Positions 42,896 through 51,234 of a stretch of 64,000 nt of DNA are shown here, one piece after another. This DNA is from Thermoleophilia bacterium. Its GTDB lineage: Bacteria > Actinomycetota > Thermoleophilia > Solirubrobacterales > 70-9. Each line of letters starts with the position of its first letter. Position 1 is the stretch's first letter. The notes under the pieces are model-generated. The model ran no database searches, was not told the DNA's origin, and saw nothing but the letters and a program-made list of their open reading frames with translations. The position numbers and the translations under genes are program-made. The stretch is from assembly GCA_016650125.1 (NCBI GenBank), contig JAENWT010000013.1:1-64000 (forward strand), written 5' to 3'.

Positions 42896-43711
42896 TCAAT
42901 CTCCGGACCCCGGAAGGAACCCCGGGCGCCAAGGCTTGATCCTGAAGGTGGCGGCGATGTGGGCACCGTAGACAACGCCCATCGACGCGAGGTTGAGGAA
43001 GATCAGCAGCCCGAGGAATCCGGTCAGCACGCCGTAGACGGCACTTCCTCCCCCGGATATGTCGAACCACAGGCGCAACCCGTAGGACACGGCCCCGACC
43101 AGGAAGGCGGCGACCGCGGCTCCGATCAGCGTGCTCGCCCACGGGGTGCGGCCCGGGTTCAGCACCCAGAACATCCAGGTGAAGAAGAGGACCCCGAAAG
43201 CCCCGATGCCCAATGGCCCGCCGAATGTGCCGGCGAGGCCAGAGAGGAACGTGTCGTCGTCGATCAGCGAGTCGAGCGGCCGGGACACGATCAGGCCGAG
43301 GAAAACCAGGGCCAGCGGCAGTGTCACGGCGGTGATCATGATGTCGAGCCCTTTGTTCTTCGGGAACGAAGGACCGTCGGCGGCGTTTTCGTTGGCGGTT
43401 TCCACCGCGTGGCGCATCGCCCCGATCGCGGCGCTGGCCGAGTAGAGCAAAACACCCGCAGTCAGTACCCCCAGGCTGCCGGCGCCGTTGGTCAGCCCGT
43501 TCAGCAGTTTGGTGATCTCCTGCCGGCCCTCGACTTCGTCGACCGGAAGGTTGTCGATGATGGTCTTGATCAGGTCCTCCCGGACATCGGGAGAATCGAA
43601 GATGTTGCTGAGCACCCAGACCGCGAGCAGAAGCAGTGCCGGGAACGTCATCAGGACGAAGAAACTGAGCTGGGCCGCCTGCCTGGCCCCGGCCGCCCTG
43701 TCGAATGACAT
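42896..43711 (-). CDS. YihY/BrkB family inner membrane protein
   Basis: A 271-residue membrane protein with six hydrophobic helices. The family pattern starts with AAQLSFFVLMTFPALLLL and continues with LYSASAAIGAMRHAVETAN and the long last helices (VYGVLTGFLGLLIFLNLASMGVVYGAHI), which match the YihY/virulence-factor BrkB family. The function of the family is unsettled, although it was once called RNase BN by mistake. The ATG at 43711 is the only canonical start. In-frame sequence upstream (LLKRIWAVIW) looks like the missing first residues of the family but has only CTG codons as possible starts. Confidence 0.85.
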   Translation of the reverse strand: MSFDRAAGARQAAQLSFFVLMTFPALLLLAVWVLSNIFDSPDVREDLIKTIIDNLPVDEVEGRQEITKLLNGLTNGAGSLGVLTAGVLLYSASAAIGAMRHAVETANENAADGPSFPKNKGLDIMITAVTLPLALVFLGLIVSRPLDSLIDDDTFLSGLAGTFGGPLGIGAFGVLFFTWMFWVLNPGRTPWASTLIGAAVAAFLVGAVSYGLRLWFDISGGGSAVYGVLTGFLGLLIFLNLASMGVVYGAHIAATFRIKPWRPGFLPGSGD

Positions 43712-43781
43712 GGCGGCTGTCCAGATGACGGCCCAGATCCGTTTCAGTAACGCCAGGGGCTTTTCGAGAAGCCCGGTCGCG

Positions 43782-44210
43782 TCAGTCCCCCATGCCGATC
43801 TTCGCTTCGTCCCAGCGCACAGTCACCGCGTAGAGAATCACGATGTTCAACGCGATGAAGACGACTCCCAGGAAAGGCTGGGTGGTCAGGGTCACCATGT
43901 CGACCACGGCGTGGAAGAAGCAGAGCACGATGGTCAGGAGACGGGCCCAGGTGCGTCCCTGGATCAGGGCGTAGCCGGCCCAGACCTTGACCACGCCGAC
44001 GACCAGCCAGATGATGCCGACCGCCTGCACGCTGAGCAGGTAGATGTCGCCACCAGCCGTACCGCCGGTGAAGTAACTGTCGTCAAAGGCGGCGGCGAGT
44101 CCGGCGATCACACTGAACACGCCGACCAGCATCATCATGACGCCGGCGAAGGCCACCCATGACGCCCATGCGGCCGAACCGCCGGGGGGTTTCGAACCAC
44201 TCGTCTCCAT
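43782..44210 (-). CDS. DUF7144-type four-helix membrane protein
   Basis: A 142-residue membrane protein with four hydrophobic helices, including WVAFAGVMMMLVGVFSVIAGL, GIIWLVVGVVKVWAGYALIQGR, and FIALNIVILYAVTVRW. The order and the GRTWAR motif between helices match a widespread actinobacterial family of unknown function that I take to be DUF7144. The ATG at 44210 has GGAGG six bases upstream; the 15 residues before it in the open frame are not part of the family. It precedes the YihY-family gene in the same direction with a 70-base gap. Confidence 0.8.
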   Translation of the reverse strand: METSGSKPPGGSAAWASWVAFAGVMMMLVGVFSVIAGLAAAFDDSYFTGGTAGGDIYLLSVQAVGIIWLVVGVVKVWAGYALIQGRTWARLLTIVLCFFHAVVDMVTLTTQPFLGVVFIALNIVILYAVTVRWDEAKIGMGD

Positions 44211-44299
44211 TTGATTCCTCCACTCGTTGCAGCTTGGATAAAACCTGGCGGCCACTCGACCGGCAGTTCACCCTATCCGGCCAGTAAGCGGTCCCGGCC

Positions 44300-45253
44300 T
44301 CAGGCCACGCAGCGGAATGAGATGTGGCAGGTCGCGCTCTCGACACTCTCCGGGATGCGCGAAGCGGGCCGGTAACGGCTGCAGTAGTTCTCGGCACAGA
44401 GGAACGAGCCGCCCTTGATCACTTTGCGAGGGATGCCGCTGGCCGGGTCCCGGCTCGCGTCAACACTGGGACCGCGAGGATTGCTCGGCGCGCAGCACCT
44501 CGAAGCCGGCTCGTCATGCTTCTCGGAGAACCAGGTCTGGGTCCATTCCCAGGCGTTTCCGGTCACCTCGTAGAGCCCGAACGGATTCGGCTCGTAACTC
44601 TTCACGGCCACCGTGCCCGGCTTGCGCGGACCGCCGGGCCGCGGTCTGAACTTCCACGGGAACTCGCCGATCCAGCGGTTCATCCGCTCTTCACCTTCAG
44701 GGGCGATCTCGTCCCCCCAGGCGAACTCGGCGCCTTCCAGACCACCTCGGCCGGCACGCTCCCATTGTGCTTCGGTCGGCAATTTCTTGCCGGCCCAGCG
44801 GGCGTAGGCGTCAGCGTCTTCGAAGCTGATCTGGGTGACGGGGTGCTGCTCCCGGCCGGCCAGCTCGCTCCTCGGCCCCAGCGGGTGGCGCCAGCTCGCG
44901 CCCGGAGTCCAGGACCACCACGCCATCGGGTTGCTCATTTCGACCGGTGCCCGGGGCTGGTTGAAGGTGATCGACCCCGGGACGAGCATCGCCGGGTCGG
45001 CTCCGGGATACATCGCCGGATCGGGGGCCTTCTCGGCCACGGTCACGTAGCCGGTCGCTTCGACGAACTCCTGGTACTGCTCGTTGGTCACCGCGGTCTC
45101 GTCCATCCAGAAGCCGTCCACACTGACCGGACCGATCGGCTTCTCCTCCGGGTAATGGCTTTCACTGCCCATGCCGAAGGTTCCGCCAGGAATCCACTTC
45201 ATCCCTGGAGCGGGAGCCTCGGACGGATCGGGGATGCTCTCTTCGCCGGACAT
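44300..45253 (-). CDS. Formylglycine-generating enzyme (sulfatase-activating FGE)
   Basis: Converts a cysteine in CxPxR-type motifs of sulfatases to formylglycine using oxygen and copper. The 317-residue protein has the FGE fold blocks WIPGGTFGMGS, VTNEQYQEFV, LPTEAQWERAG, and GNAWEWTQTW. Both active-site cysteines of true FGE are present in GGSFLCAENYCSRYR (Cys286 and Cys291, counted from the ATG at 45253), which sets it apart from other SUMF1-domain proteins. A GTG two codons earlier (45259) is an alternative start. No type I sulfatase with a CxPxR motif is in the window. It is the third gene of the cyclophilin-hydrolase-FGE operon, with a five-base gap. Confidence 0.92.
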   Translation of the reverse strand: MSGEESIPDPSEAPAPGMKWIPGGTFGMGSESHYPEEKPIGPVSVDGFWMDETAVTNEQYQEFVEATGYVTVAEKAPDPAMYPGADPAMLVPGSITFNQPRAPVEMSNPMAWWSWTPGASWRHPLGPRSELAGREQHPVTQISFEDADAYARWAGKKLPTEAQWERAGRGGLEGAEFAWGDEIAPEGEERMNRWIGEFPWKFRPRPGGPRKPGTVAVKSYEPNPFGLYEVTGNAWEWTQTWFSEKHDEPASRCCAPSNPRGPSVDASRDPASGIPRKVIKGGSFLCAENYCSRYRPASRIPESVESATCHISFRCVA

Positions 45254-45264
45254 GGCCACAAAGG

Positions 45265-46110
45265 CTACCGTCCGGCGAGGCCGTGCCCGGACAGAAACTG
45301 CAAGATTTCCCGGGAGAGGCGGCCACCTTGCCAGGACAGTGGTGATTCGCCTTTCTCCTCGCTGATCATCTCCGCCTGGGGAAACGCTTCGGTGTACGCC
45401 TCAGCCACCGCATAGGGATGCCCGTCGTCCGCTTCGTCGTGGCTGCCGACGACCAGCACCGGCACCTCGAGGGCCGACAACTCGGCGAGGGAGCCAAAGG
45501 GGCGTGAACGCGGGATCTGCCGGAGGGCCTCGGCGACCGCTTCCGGGTGACGGTGCAGGGCGGCCCGCCGCTCGGCCAGCCGGACGATCGTCTCCTTGAT
45601 CCCCGGCGCGGCCGTTACCCGCTCGCCGATCACCCGGGCGAATTCGGCGGGCCCGCCGTTTTCGAGCGCATCGGCCCGCTCGTCCCAGCGATCGAGCTCG
45701 GGGTCGGTCTCCTGTCCGGTGTAGACCGGGCCGGCCAGGATCAGTGCGGCAACCCGCTCCGGATCGGCCAGCGCGAAAGCGACCGCCGTGTGACAGCCCA
45801 TCGAATGGCCGCCAAGGATCACCGGGCCCGGTGAGCCGCGGTCGCCAACGATCAGGCCGAGGTCGGTGGTCAGCCCCTCGTAGTCATAGGCCGCGGCCGG
45901 ATCGGACTCGCCGTGACCCCGGGCGTCATACGTGTGAAGCCGGTAGCCGGCCCGCGGCAATACCTTCGAGCCGTGGACCACGTACTTCCGGGCGGCGCTC
46001 AGGCCGTGGGCCAGGAAGATGCCCAAGCCCTCCCCCTGGCTCTCGCCCCGGATCATGCGACCCGAGTCGCTGACCTCGAACGGGACCGGCTCGAATGGAG
46101 CGGAACTCAC
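45265..46110 (-). CDS. Alpha/beta hydrolase fold protein, catalytic histidine not seen
   Basis: A 281-residue alpha/beta hydrolase with nucleophile Ser103 in GHSMG, the oxyanion strand LAHGLSA and the acid in GSHDEAD. In relatives the catalytic histidine lies in a GxGHSP-type turn before the last helix; here that turn reads KGESPLSWQ, so glutamate stands at the histidine position. Either another residue serves, or the enzyme is inactive or unusual. It is the middle gene of the cyclophilin-hydrolase-FGE operon, starting four bases after the cyclophilin stop. Confidence 0.8.
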   Translation of the reverse strand: MSSAPFEPVPFEVSDSGRMIRGESQGEGLGIFLAHGLSAARKYVVHGSKVLPRAGYRLHTYDARGHGESDPAAAYDYEGLTTDLGLIVGDRGSPGPVILGGHSMGCHTAVAFALADPERVAALILAGPVYTGQETDPELDRWDERADALENGGPAEFARVIGERVTAAPGIKETIVRLAERRAALHRHPEAVAEALRQIPRSRPFGSLAELSALEVPVLVVGSHDEADDGHPYAVAEAYTEAFPQAEMISEEKGESPLSWQGGRLSREILQFLSGHGLAGR

Positions 46111-46114
46111 CCGG

Positions 46115-46756
46115 TCAGCCCTTTTCGAGCGTGGCCTTCTCGATCACGACGTCCTTCGTCGGTTTCTGGTCCGCCCCGCCGAGCTGCCCGATCTTCTGGA
46201 CGACGTCCATGCCTTCGCTGACCTTGCCGACCAGGGCGTATTCCGGCTTCAGGCTCTGCGCGCCGGAACCGGTAACGACGTAGAACTGGCTGCCGGAAGT
46301 GCCCGGCGCCTCGTCGGCTGACTTGGCCATGGCCACGACCCCGACGTCGTACTTCAGGTCCTTGGGCGGCGCCTCGGTGACCTTGTAGCCGGGGTCACCG
46401 GTCCCGTCGCCGAGCGGGTCGCCACCCTGGATCACGAAGTCCGGCACGATCCGGTGGAAGCCGAGACCGTCATAAAAGCCCTCTTCGGTCAGGTAGGCGA
46501 AGTTGTTGGCGGTGATCGGCGCCCGCTCGGTGTCGAGCGCGATCGTGAAGGTGCCTTCCGAAGTTTCCATGGTCACGGACGCCGTCTCACCTTTTTCGAC
46601 GACCTGGGTCGGCTTGTCGAGTTTGTCGGTCTTGGTCTCGATCGTGGCTGATCCGGAGTCCGAATCACTACCGCGAGCGACCAGGATAACGACGACAACG
46701 ACCGCGAGCAGAACGCCTGCCACGGCCAGGAAGATTGCTTTTTCTCGATCCTTCAT
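46115..46756 (-). CDS. Membrane-anchored peptidyl-prolyl isomerase, cyclophilin type
   Basis: Helps extracytoplasmic proteins fold by proline isomerisation. Residues 7-27 are a single membrane anchor (AIFLAVAGVLLAVVVVVILVA) followed by a Ser/Asp-rich linker, then a cyclophilin domain of about 150 residues: FYDGLGFHRIVPDFVIQGGDP, with the conserved arginine and QGGDP, and SQFYVVTG. The domain is of the bacterial short type. It is the first gene of an operon with an alpha/beta hydrolase and a formylglycine-generating enzyme; a shared role in maturing secreted proteins such as sulfatases is an inference. Confidence 0.93.
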   Translation of the reverse strand: MKDREKAIFLAVAGVLLAVVVVVILVARGSDSDSGSATIETKTDKLDKPTQVVEKGETASVTMETSEGTFTIALDTERAPITANNFAYLTEEGFYDGLGFHRIVPDFVIQGGDPLGDGTGDPGYKVTEAPPKDLKYDVGVVAMAKSADEAPGTSGSQFYVVTGSGAQSLKPEYALVGKVSEGMDVVQKIGQLGGADQKPTKDVVIEKATLEKG

Positions 46757-46865
46757 GGACGCAGAGAGTAGATCGTCCGCCGCTTCGAGGTCGTCTTCCG
46801 GGCCGAGTTGCCATGATCAGGTCGTGTCCCCCAGTCCATCTCCGCCCGATCGCCGAACTGTGACC

Positions 46866-47480
46866 ATGGGCAAGGCGATCAGCCGGCTGGTCGCCCGCGC
46901 TCCCTGGGCCTGGCCGGTGATCAGCCGGCCCGTGAAGAGCTTCTTCGATTCCAGGGCCAAGGGCTGGGACAGCAACACCGGCGCCGGCTCGGCCGAACAC
47001 CTGGCCCCGCTCGCCGCCGGGGTACTCCGCGCCGGCAAGGACCCGGAGCGGGTGCTCGACATCGGCTGCGGAACCGGCGCCGCGACCTTTTTCCTGGCCC
47101 GTGAATACCCGCGAGCCCGGATCCGAGGGGTCGACCTGTCCCCCGTGATGATTGACCAGGCCAATTCACGGATCGGGCTCGATCCCGAAGCGCGGGTCGC
47201 CTTCCGGGTGGGAGACGCCGGCAAGCTGCCTTACCCGGACGAGCACTTCGACCTCGTGACCCAGACCAATATGCCCGTCTTCTTCGCCGAGATCGACCGG
47301 GTGCTGCGCTCCGGCGGCTCGGTGGTCATCGCTTCGAGCAGCGGCCAGAACACGCCGTTCTCGACCCCCGACGACCTGTTGGGCAAGAAGTTCGGCAAGC
47401 TCGGTTTTAGTGGGGTCGAGACCGGCACGGCCGCCCGCGGGACATACTTCGCCGCGCGGAAGAAAGGTTTGCCGGAATGA
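46866..47480 (+). CDS. Class I SAM-dependent methyltransferase
   Basis: A 204-residue methyltransferase with motif I VLDIGCGTG (about 62-70), the acidic residue in GVDLSPVM, and YPDEHFDLVTQ as the post-I region. The first 35 residues hold a helix unlike common UbiE proteins. I use the ATG at 46866; a GTG two codons earlier (46860) is equally placed. It opens a five-gene operon and overlaps the lipid kinase start by four bases (ATGA). A substrate in lipid or wall-precursor metabolism is inferred from neighbours. Confidence 0.88.
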   Translation: MGKAISRLVARAPWAWPVISRPVKSFFDSRAKGWDSNTGAGSAEHLAPLAAGVLRAGKDPERVLDIGCGTGAATFFLAREYPRARIRGVDLSPVMIDQANSRIGLDPEARVAFRVGDAGKLPYPDEHFDLVTQTNMPVFFAEIDRVLRSGGSVVIASSSGQNTPFSTPDDLLGKKFGKLGFSGVETGTAARGTYFAARKKGLPE

Positions 47481-48373
47481 CTCTGCCCGTCGAAAAGCAC
47501 TATGCCCTGATCATCAACCCGAGCGCCGGCGGCGGTCGGGCCCTGAAGCTGCTGCCCGAAGTCGAACGGCAGCTCGATGCCCGGCGCATGATCTTCCGTG
47601 TCGAGAGAACACGATCGGTCGAGCACGGGGTCGACCTCGCCCTGGACGCGATCGAAGGCCGCGAGATCCCGGTGGTGATGAGCGGCGACGGGCTGATCGG
47701 AGCGGTCGGCGGCGCCATGGCGGGAGTCGACTGGCCCCTCGGGTTGATCCCGGCCGGCCGTGGAAACGACCTCGCCCGTGGGCTGGGAATCCCGACCGAT
47801 CCAGCCGAGGCCGTGCACTGCCTCGACCACGGGTTCGAGCGGCTGATCGACATCGGTGACGCCAACGGCGAGCGATTTCTCGGAATTGCCTCGGTCGGCT
47901 TCGATTCGGAGGCGAACCGCATCGCCAACGATGCGAAGGTCCTCAAGGGGACGCTGGTCTACGCCTACGCCGCCCTGCGGGCGCTGATCAGCTGGAAGCC
48001 GGAACGCTTCGCCCTGGTCGAAGGCGGCATCCAGAGCCGCTACACGGGCTACACGGTCGCCGTGGCCAACAACGGCTATTACGGCGGCGGCATGAACCTC
48101 GCGCCGGACGCCGAGCTTTCCGACGGTCGCCTCGACGTCGTCGTGATCGGCGACGCGCCGAAGTTCCGCTTCCTCATGGATCTGCCGAAGGTCTTCAGAG
48201 GAACCCACATCAAGAATGAAGAAGTCGAGTACTGGCAGACCTCATCGATCGAGATCCGGGCGAGCAAGCCGCTGGTCGTCTACGCCGACGGCGATCCCCT
48301 GACCAAACTTCCGGCGACGATTCGGGTCCTGCCCTCGGCACTCTCGATGATCGTGCCCGAGGGCGGCCCTTGA
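47477..48373 (+). CDS. Diacylglycerol kinase-like lipid kinase (DagK/YegS family)
   Basis: A 298-residue kinase that would phosphorylate diacylglycerol or a related lipid. The nucleotide site starts with INPSAGGGRA (14-23) and the catalytic motif is MSGDGLIG, a variant of the usual GGDGT; the IPAGRGNDLARGLG block (about 90-104) and the C-terminal YADGDP are intact. It overlaps both neighbours by four bases, with the methyltransferase (ATGA) and with murT (TTGA), so translation of the operon is coupled. Recycling of lipid carriers for wall synthesis is a plausible role given murT and gatD. Confidence 0.9.
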   Translation: MTLPVEKHYALIINPSAGGGRALKLLPEVERQLDARRMIFRVERTRSVEHGVDLALDAIEGREIPVVMSGDGLIGAVGGAMAGVDWPLGLIPAGRGNDLARGLGIPTDPAEAVHCLDHGFERLIDIGDANGERFLGIASVGFDSEANRIANDAKVLKGTLVYAYAALRALISWKPERFALVEGGIQSRYTGYTVAVANNGYYGGGMNLAPDAELSDGRLDVVVIGDAPKFRFLMDLPKVFRGTHIKNEEVEYWQTSSIEIRASKPLVVYADGDPLTKLPATIRVLPSALSMIVPEGGP

Positions 48374-49722
48374 TCAGGCTCAAAGCCGGCCTCGCCCGCA
48401 TGATCGGCCGGCTGAGCCGCCTGACCGGCCGCGGCGGCGGCACCACCCTGCCGGGCCGCGTCCTGCTCAAGCTCGATCCGGAGGCGATCAGCAAGCTCGG
48501 CTCAAGGCTCGAGCACGGGTCCACCCTGATCAGCGCGACCAACGGCAAGACCACCACCGCGGCGATGCTGGCCTCGATCCTGACCGCAAACGGGCGCCAT
48601 CCGGTCCACAACCGGGCCGGCTCGAACATGACCTGGGGCGTGGCGACGGCACTGCTCGAGCAACGCGGCGACGAAGGCCTCTTCGAGGTCGACGAAGCCT
48701 GGCTGCCCGAGACCGCTGCCCGGCTCGGGCCGCGGGCGATCCTGCTCGGCAACCTCTTCCGCGATCAGCTGGACCGCTACGGCGAGACCGCGGCGCTGGC
48801 CGACGCCTGGGTCAAGCTGGCGGAGTCAAGGGCGGGCCTCACCGAATTCATCCTCAATGCCGACGACCCCCTGGTCGCCGACATCGGGCGTTACTCCGGC
48901 GATCGCACCACCTACTTCGGCATCGAGGACGAGAGCCAGGCCCTGGCCGAGCTTCAGCATGCCCACGACGCCAAAAACTGCCGGGTCTGCGGCCACGCGC
49001 TCGACTACCAGCGTGCATTCGTCGGACACCTCGGCCACTATTGTTGCCCGAACTGCGGCATGAAACGCCCGTCACCCGAAGTCTTCGCGAAGGAGATCGA
49101 ACTGAAAGGCATGAGCGGTCTCGAAGCGACCGTCGTCAGCCCGGAGGGCACGGCGCGGCTGACGCTGCCACTGCCCGGCCTCTACAACCTCTACAACGCA
49201 CTTGGAGCGATCGCGACCGCCCGGGCGCTGGAGATCCCGATTGACGCCTCGGTCGCCGCGCTGAAGGGCATGCAGGCGGTCTTCGGGCGGGTGGAGCGAA
49301 TACAGATCAAGGAGACGGAACTCTCGATCCTGCTGATCAAGAACCCGGCCGGGGCCAACGAGGTGATCCGCACGCTGGCGCTCGGACCCGGCAAGCTGGA
49401 CCTCTGGATCGCGCTCAACGATGGCATCGCCGACGGCCGGGACGTGTCCTGGATCTGGGACGCCGACTTCGAGATGCTGGCCGGTCACGTCAACTCGATC
49501 ATCTGCACCGGCACCCGCGGACCGGAAATGGCCCTGCGGCTCAAGTACGGGGGTTGGGACACGGAGAGGATCACCGTCGTCGACGGGATCGGCAAGGGAC
49601 TCGATGAGGCTCTCGGCCGAAAGCCCGGAAAGCTCTTCGCCATGCCGACCTACACGGCCCTGCTGGAGCTGCGTCAACTGCTTGCCGACCAGGGAGACGC
49701 CGAGAGGTACTGGGAAGGTTGA
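48370..49722 (+). CDS. murT: MurT, lipid II isoglutaminyl synthase ligase subunit
   Basis: Mur-ligase-like subunit that, with GatD, converts the D-glutamate of lipid II to D-isoglutamine using ATP and glutamine. The ATP loop ATNGKTTT is at 56-63. The four-cysteine zinc ribbon typical of MurT is present (Cys204, Cys207, Cys226, Cys229), and the C-terminal domain has the conserved NDGIADGRDVSWIWD (350-364), which includes the aspartate that completes the triad with GatD. It starts with TTG at 48370, overlapping the lipid kinase stop (TTGA), and gives 450 residues. Its own stop overlaps the TTG start of a methyltransferase, which separates it from gatD. Confidence 0.96.
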   Translation: MIRLKAGLARMIGRLSRLTGRGGGTTLPGRVLLKLDPEAISKLGSRLEHGSTLISATNGKTTTAAMLASILTANGRHPVHNRAGSNMTWGVATALLEQRGDEGLFEVDEAWLPETAARLGPRAILLGNLFRDQLDRYGETAALADAWVKLAESRAGLTEFILNADDPLVADIGRYSGDRTTYFGIEDESQALAELQHAHDAKNCRVCGHALDYQRAFVGHLGHYCCPNCGMKRPSPEVFAKEIELKGMSGLEATVVSPEGTARLTLPLPGLYNLYNALGAIATARALEIPIDASVAALKGMQAVFGRVERIQIKETELSILLIKNPAGANEVIRTLALGPGKLDLWIALNDGIADGRDVSWIWDADFEMLAGHVNSIICTGTRGPEMALRLKYGGWDTERITVVDGIGKGLDEALGRKPGKLFAMPTYTALLELRQLLADQGDAERYWEG

Positions 49723-50474
49723 TCCTCGCCGATCAGGCCTCCGACAAAGCTTCGATCTGGCAGCTGGTCGAATCCTGCTCCTACGAGGCAGACCTCGCGA
49801 TCTGGTCGCAGATAACCGCCGGCTCGGCTTCCGTTCTCGATCTCGGGTGTGGCATCGGCCGGGTCGCCCGGTACCTCGCCGCTGAAGGCAAGACCGTCCT
49901 CGGAGTCGATCGTGACCCGGAGATGGTCGCCGACCTGAACCGCCTCGCGACCGAGGACCATGTCGCCGCGATCACCGGTGACGTGACCGAAGTCGCAACG
50001 CTGGACCTGGGCCAGGACCTGTTCGAAACGATCATCGCGCCGCAGCAGCTGCTCCATATCCTCGGCGGAGTACCCAAGAGGCGTCGGTTGCTGGCCGGCG
50101 TGAAGCAACGTCTCGAGCCGGACGGGGTTGCCGCGTTCGCGATCTCCGAGTTGATTCGTCAGGAGAGCCAGACGGTCGACATCCTCCCGGACCTGCGTGA
50201 GGTGGGCGAATCGGTGTACGCGAGCCGACCGGTGGCGGTCGACGCTGACGCCGGAACGCTCACGGTAATCCGGCTGCGACAGGTGGTCGGGTCTGACGGA
50301 TCGCTGGAGGAATCCCACGACAGCATCACTCTCGACCTGATGGACCGCGACTCGCTGACCGCGGAGCTGGCAGCCGTTGGGCTGCAGGCCTCGCGAACGA
50401 TCGAAGTCCCGGAGACCGACCGGCACATCGCCTCGGTCATCGTCGTCGCCCGTCACGATGCCACGGGCTCCTGA
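49719..50474 (+). CDS. SAM-dependent methyltransferase inserted between murT and gatD
   Basis: A 251-residue class I methyltransferase: motif I SVLDLGCGIGRVARYLA (about 38-54), the acidic residue in LGVDRDPEMV, then APQQLLHILGG in the substrate region. The N-terminal WQLVESCSYEADLAIW stretch and the C-terminal beta-rich half (VIRLRQVV, HIASVIVVAR) belong to the same fold as many small-molecule methyltransferases. It begins with TTG overlapping the murT stop (TTGA) and ends 17 bases before gatD. murT and gatD are normally adjacent, so this gene is a real insertion in the operon. Substrate unknown; a wall precursor or lipid is an inference. Confidence 0.85.
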   Translation: MILADQASDKASIWQLVESCSYEADLAIWSQITAGSASVLDLGCGIGRVARYLAAEGKTVLGVDRDPEMVADLNRLATEDHVAAITGDVTEVATLDLGQDLFETIIAPQQLLHILGGVPKRRRLLAGVKQRLEPDGVAAFAISELIRQESQTVDILPDLREVGESVYASRPVAVDADAGTLTVIRLRQVVGSDGSLEESHDSITLDLMDRDSLTAELAAVGLQASRTIEVPETDRHIASVIVVARHDATGS

Positions 50475-50491
50475 TCCCTAGGCTTTGCGCG

Positions 50492-51226
50492 ATGAAACTC
50501 CGCCTGCTCAGCCTCTACCCGGACCAGATGAACATCTATGCCGACCGCGGCAACATCATCTTCTTCGAGAACCGCTGCCGCTGGCGGGGAATTGACTTCG
50601 AGGTGACCCGCTGCGGCACCGGAGAGACCTTCGACCCGGCTGGATTCGACCTGATCTACATGGGCGGCGGCCAGGATCGTGACCAGCGGCTGGTCGCCTC
50701 CGACCTGGTCGCGACGAAGCGGGACAGCCTGGTCCGGGCCAAGGAGGACGGCACCGTCATCCTCGCGGTCTGCGGCGGCTACCAGCTGCTCGGCAGCTCC
50801 TACCAGCTGGCCGACGAAGTGATCGAAGGACTTGGCCTGGTCGAGTTAAAGACCGTGCGTGAGCCCGGCCCGCGTCTGATCGGCCCGGTCGCGATCACGG
50901 TGAACCTCGACGGCACCGACCGCACGGTCGCCGGTTTCGAGAACCACGGTGGCCGCACCTACCTCGGCCCGGCCGCGACCCCCTTCGGCAAGGTCGAGTC
51001 GGGTCACGGCAATAACGGCGGCGACGGCTTCGAGGGCGTGCGGGAAGACAACCTGATCGGGACCTACCTGCACGGCCCGCTCCTGCCGAAGAACTCGTGG
51101 CTGGCCGACCACTTGATCAAGCTCGCGCTCGAGCACCACCACGGCGCCGGGGTCGAACTGGAGCCGCTCGACGACACCTTCGAGTCTGCCGCGCACGAGA
51201 CCGCCCGCCGGGCGGCCCTCGGCTGA
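50492..51226 (+). CDS. gatD: GatD, glutamine amidotransferase subunit of lipid II isoglutaminyl synthase
   Basis: Glutaminase partner of MurT. The CobB/CobQ-like amidotransferase fold has the nucleophile Cys94 in AVCGGYQLLG and the base His194 in TYLHGPLLP, with GGGQDRDQ as the oxyanion/substrate loop. In 244 residues it has the usual length. It releases ammonia, which MurT uses to amidate the D-Glu alpha-carboxyl of lipid II; this amidation is needed for efficient cross-linking in many Gram-positive bacteria. It ends the operon and stops nine bases before the converging dut stop. Confidence 0.95.
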   Translation: MKLRLLSLYPDQMNIYADRGNIIFFENRCRWRGIDFEVTRCGTGETFDPAGFDLIYMGGGQDRDQRLVASDLVATKRDSLVRAKEDGTVILAVCGGYQLLGSSYQLADEVIEGLGLVELKTVREPGPRLIGPVAITVNLDGTDRTVAGFENHGGRTYLGPAATPFGKVESGHGNNGGDGFEGVREDNLIGTYLHGPLLPKNSWLADHLIKLALEHHHGAGVELEPLDDTFESAAHETARRAALG

Positions 51227-51234
51227 CCGGGGAG

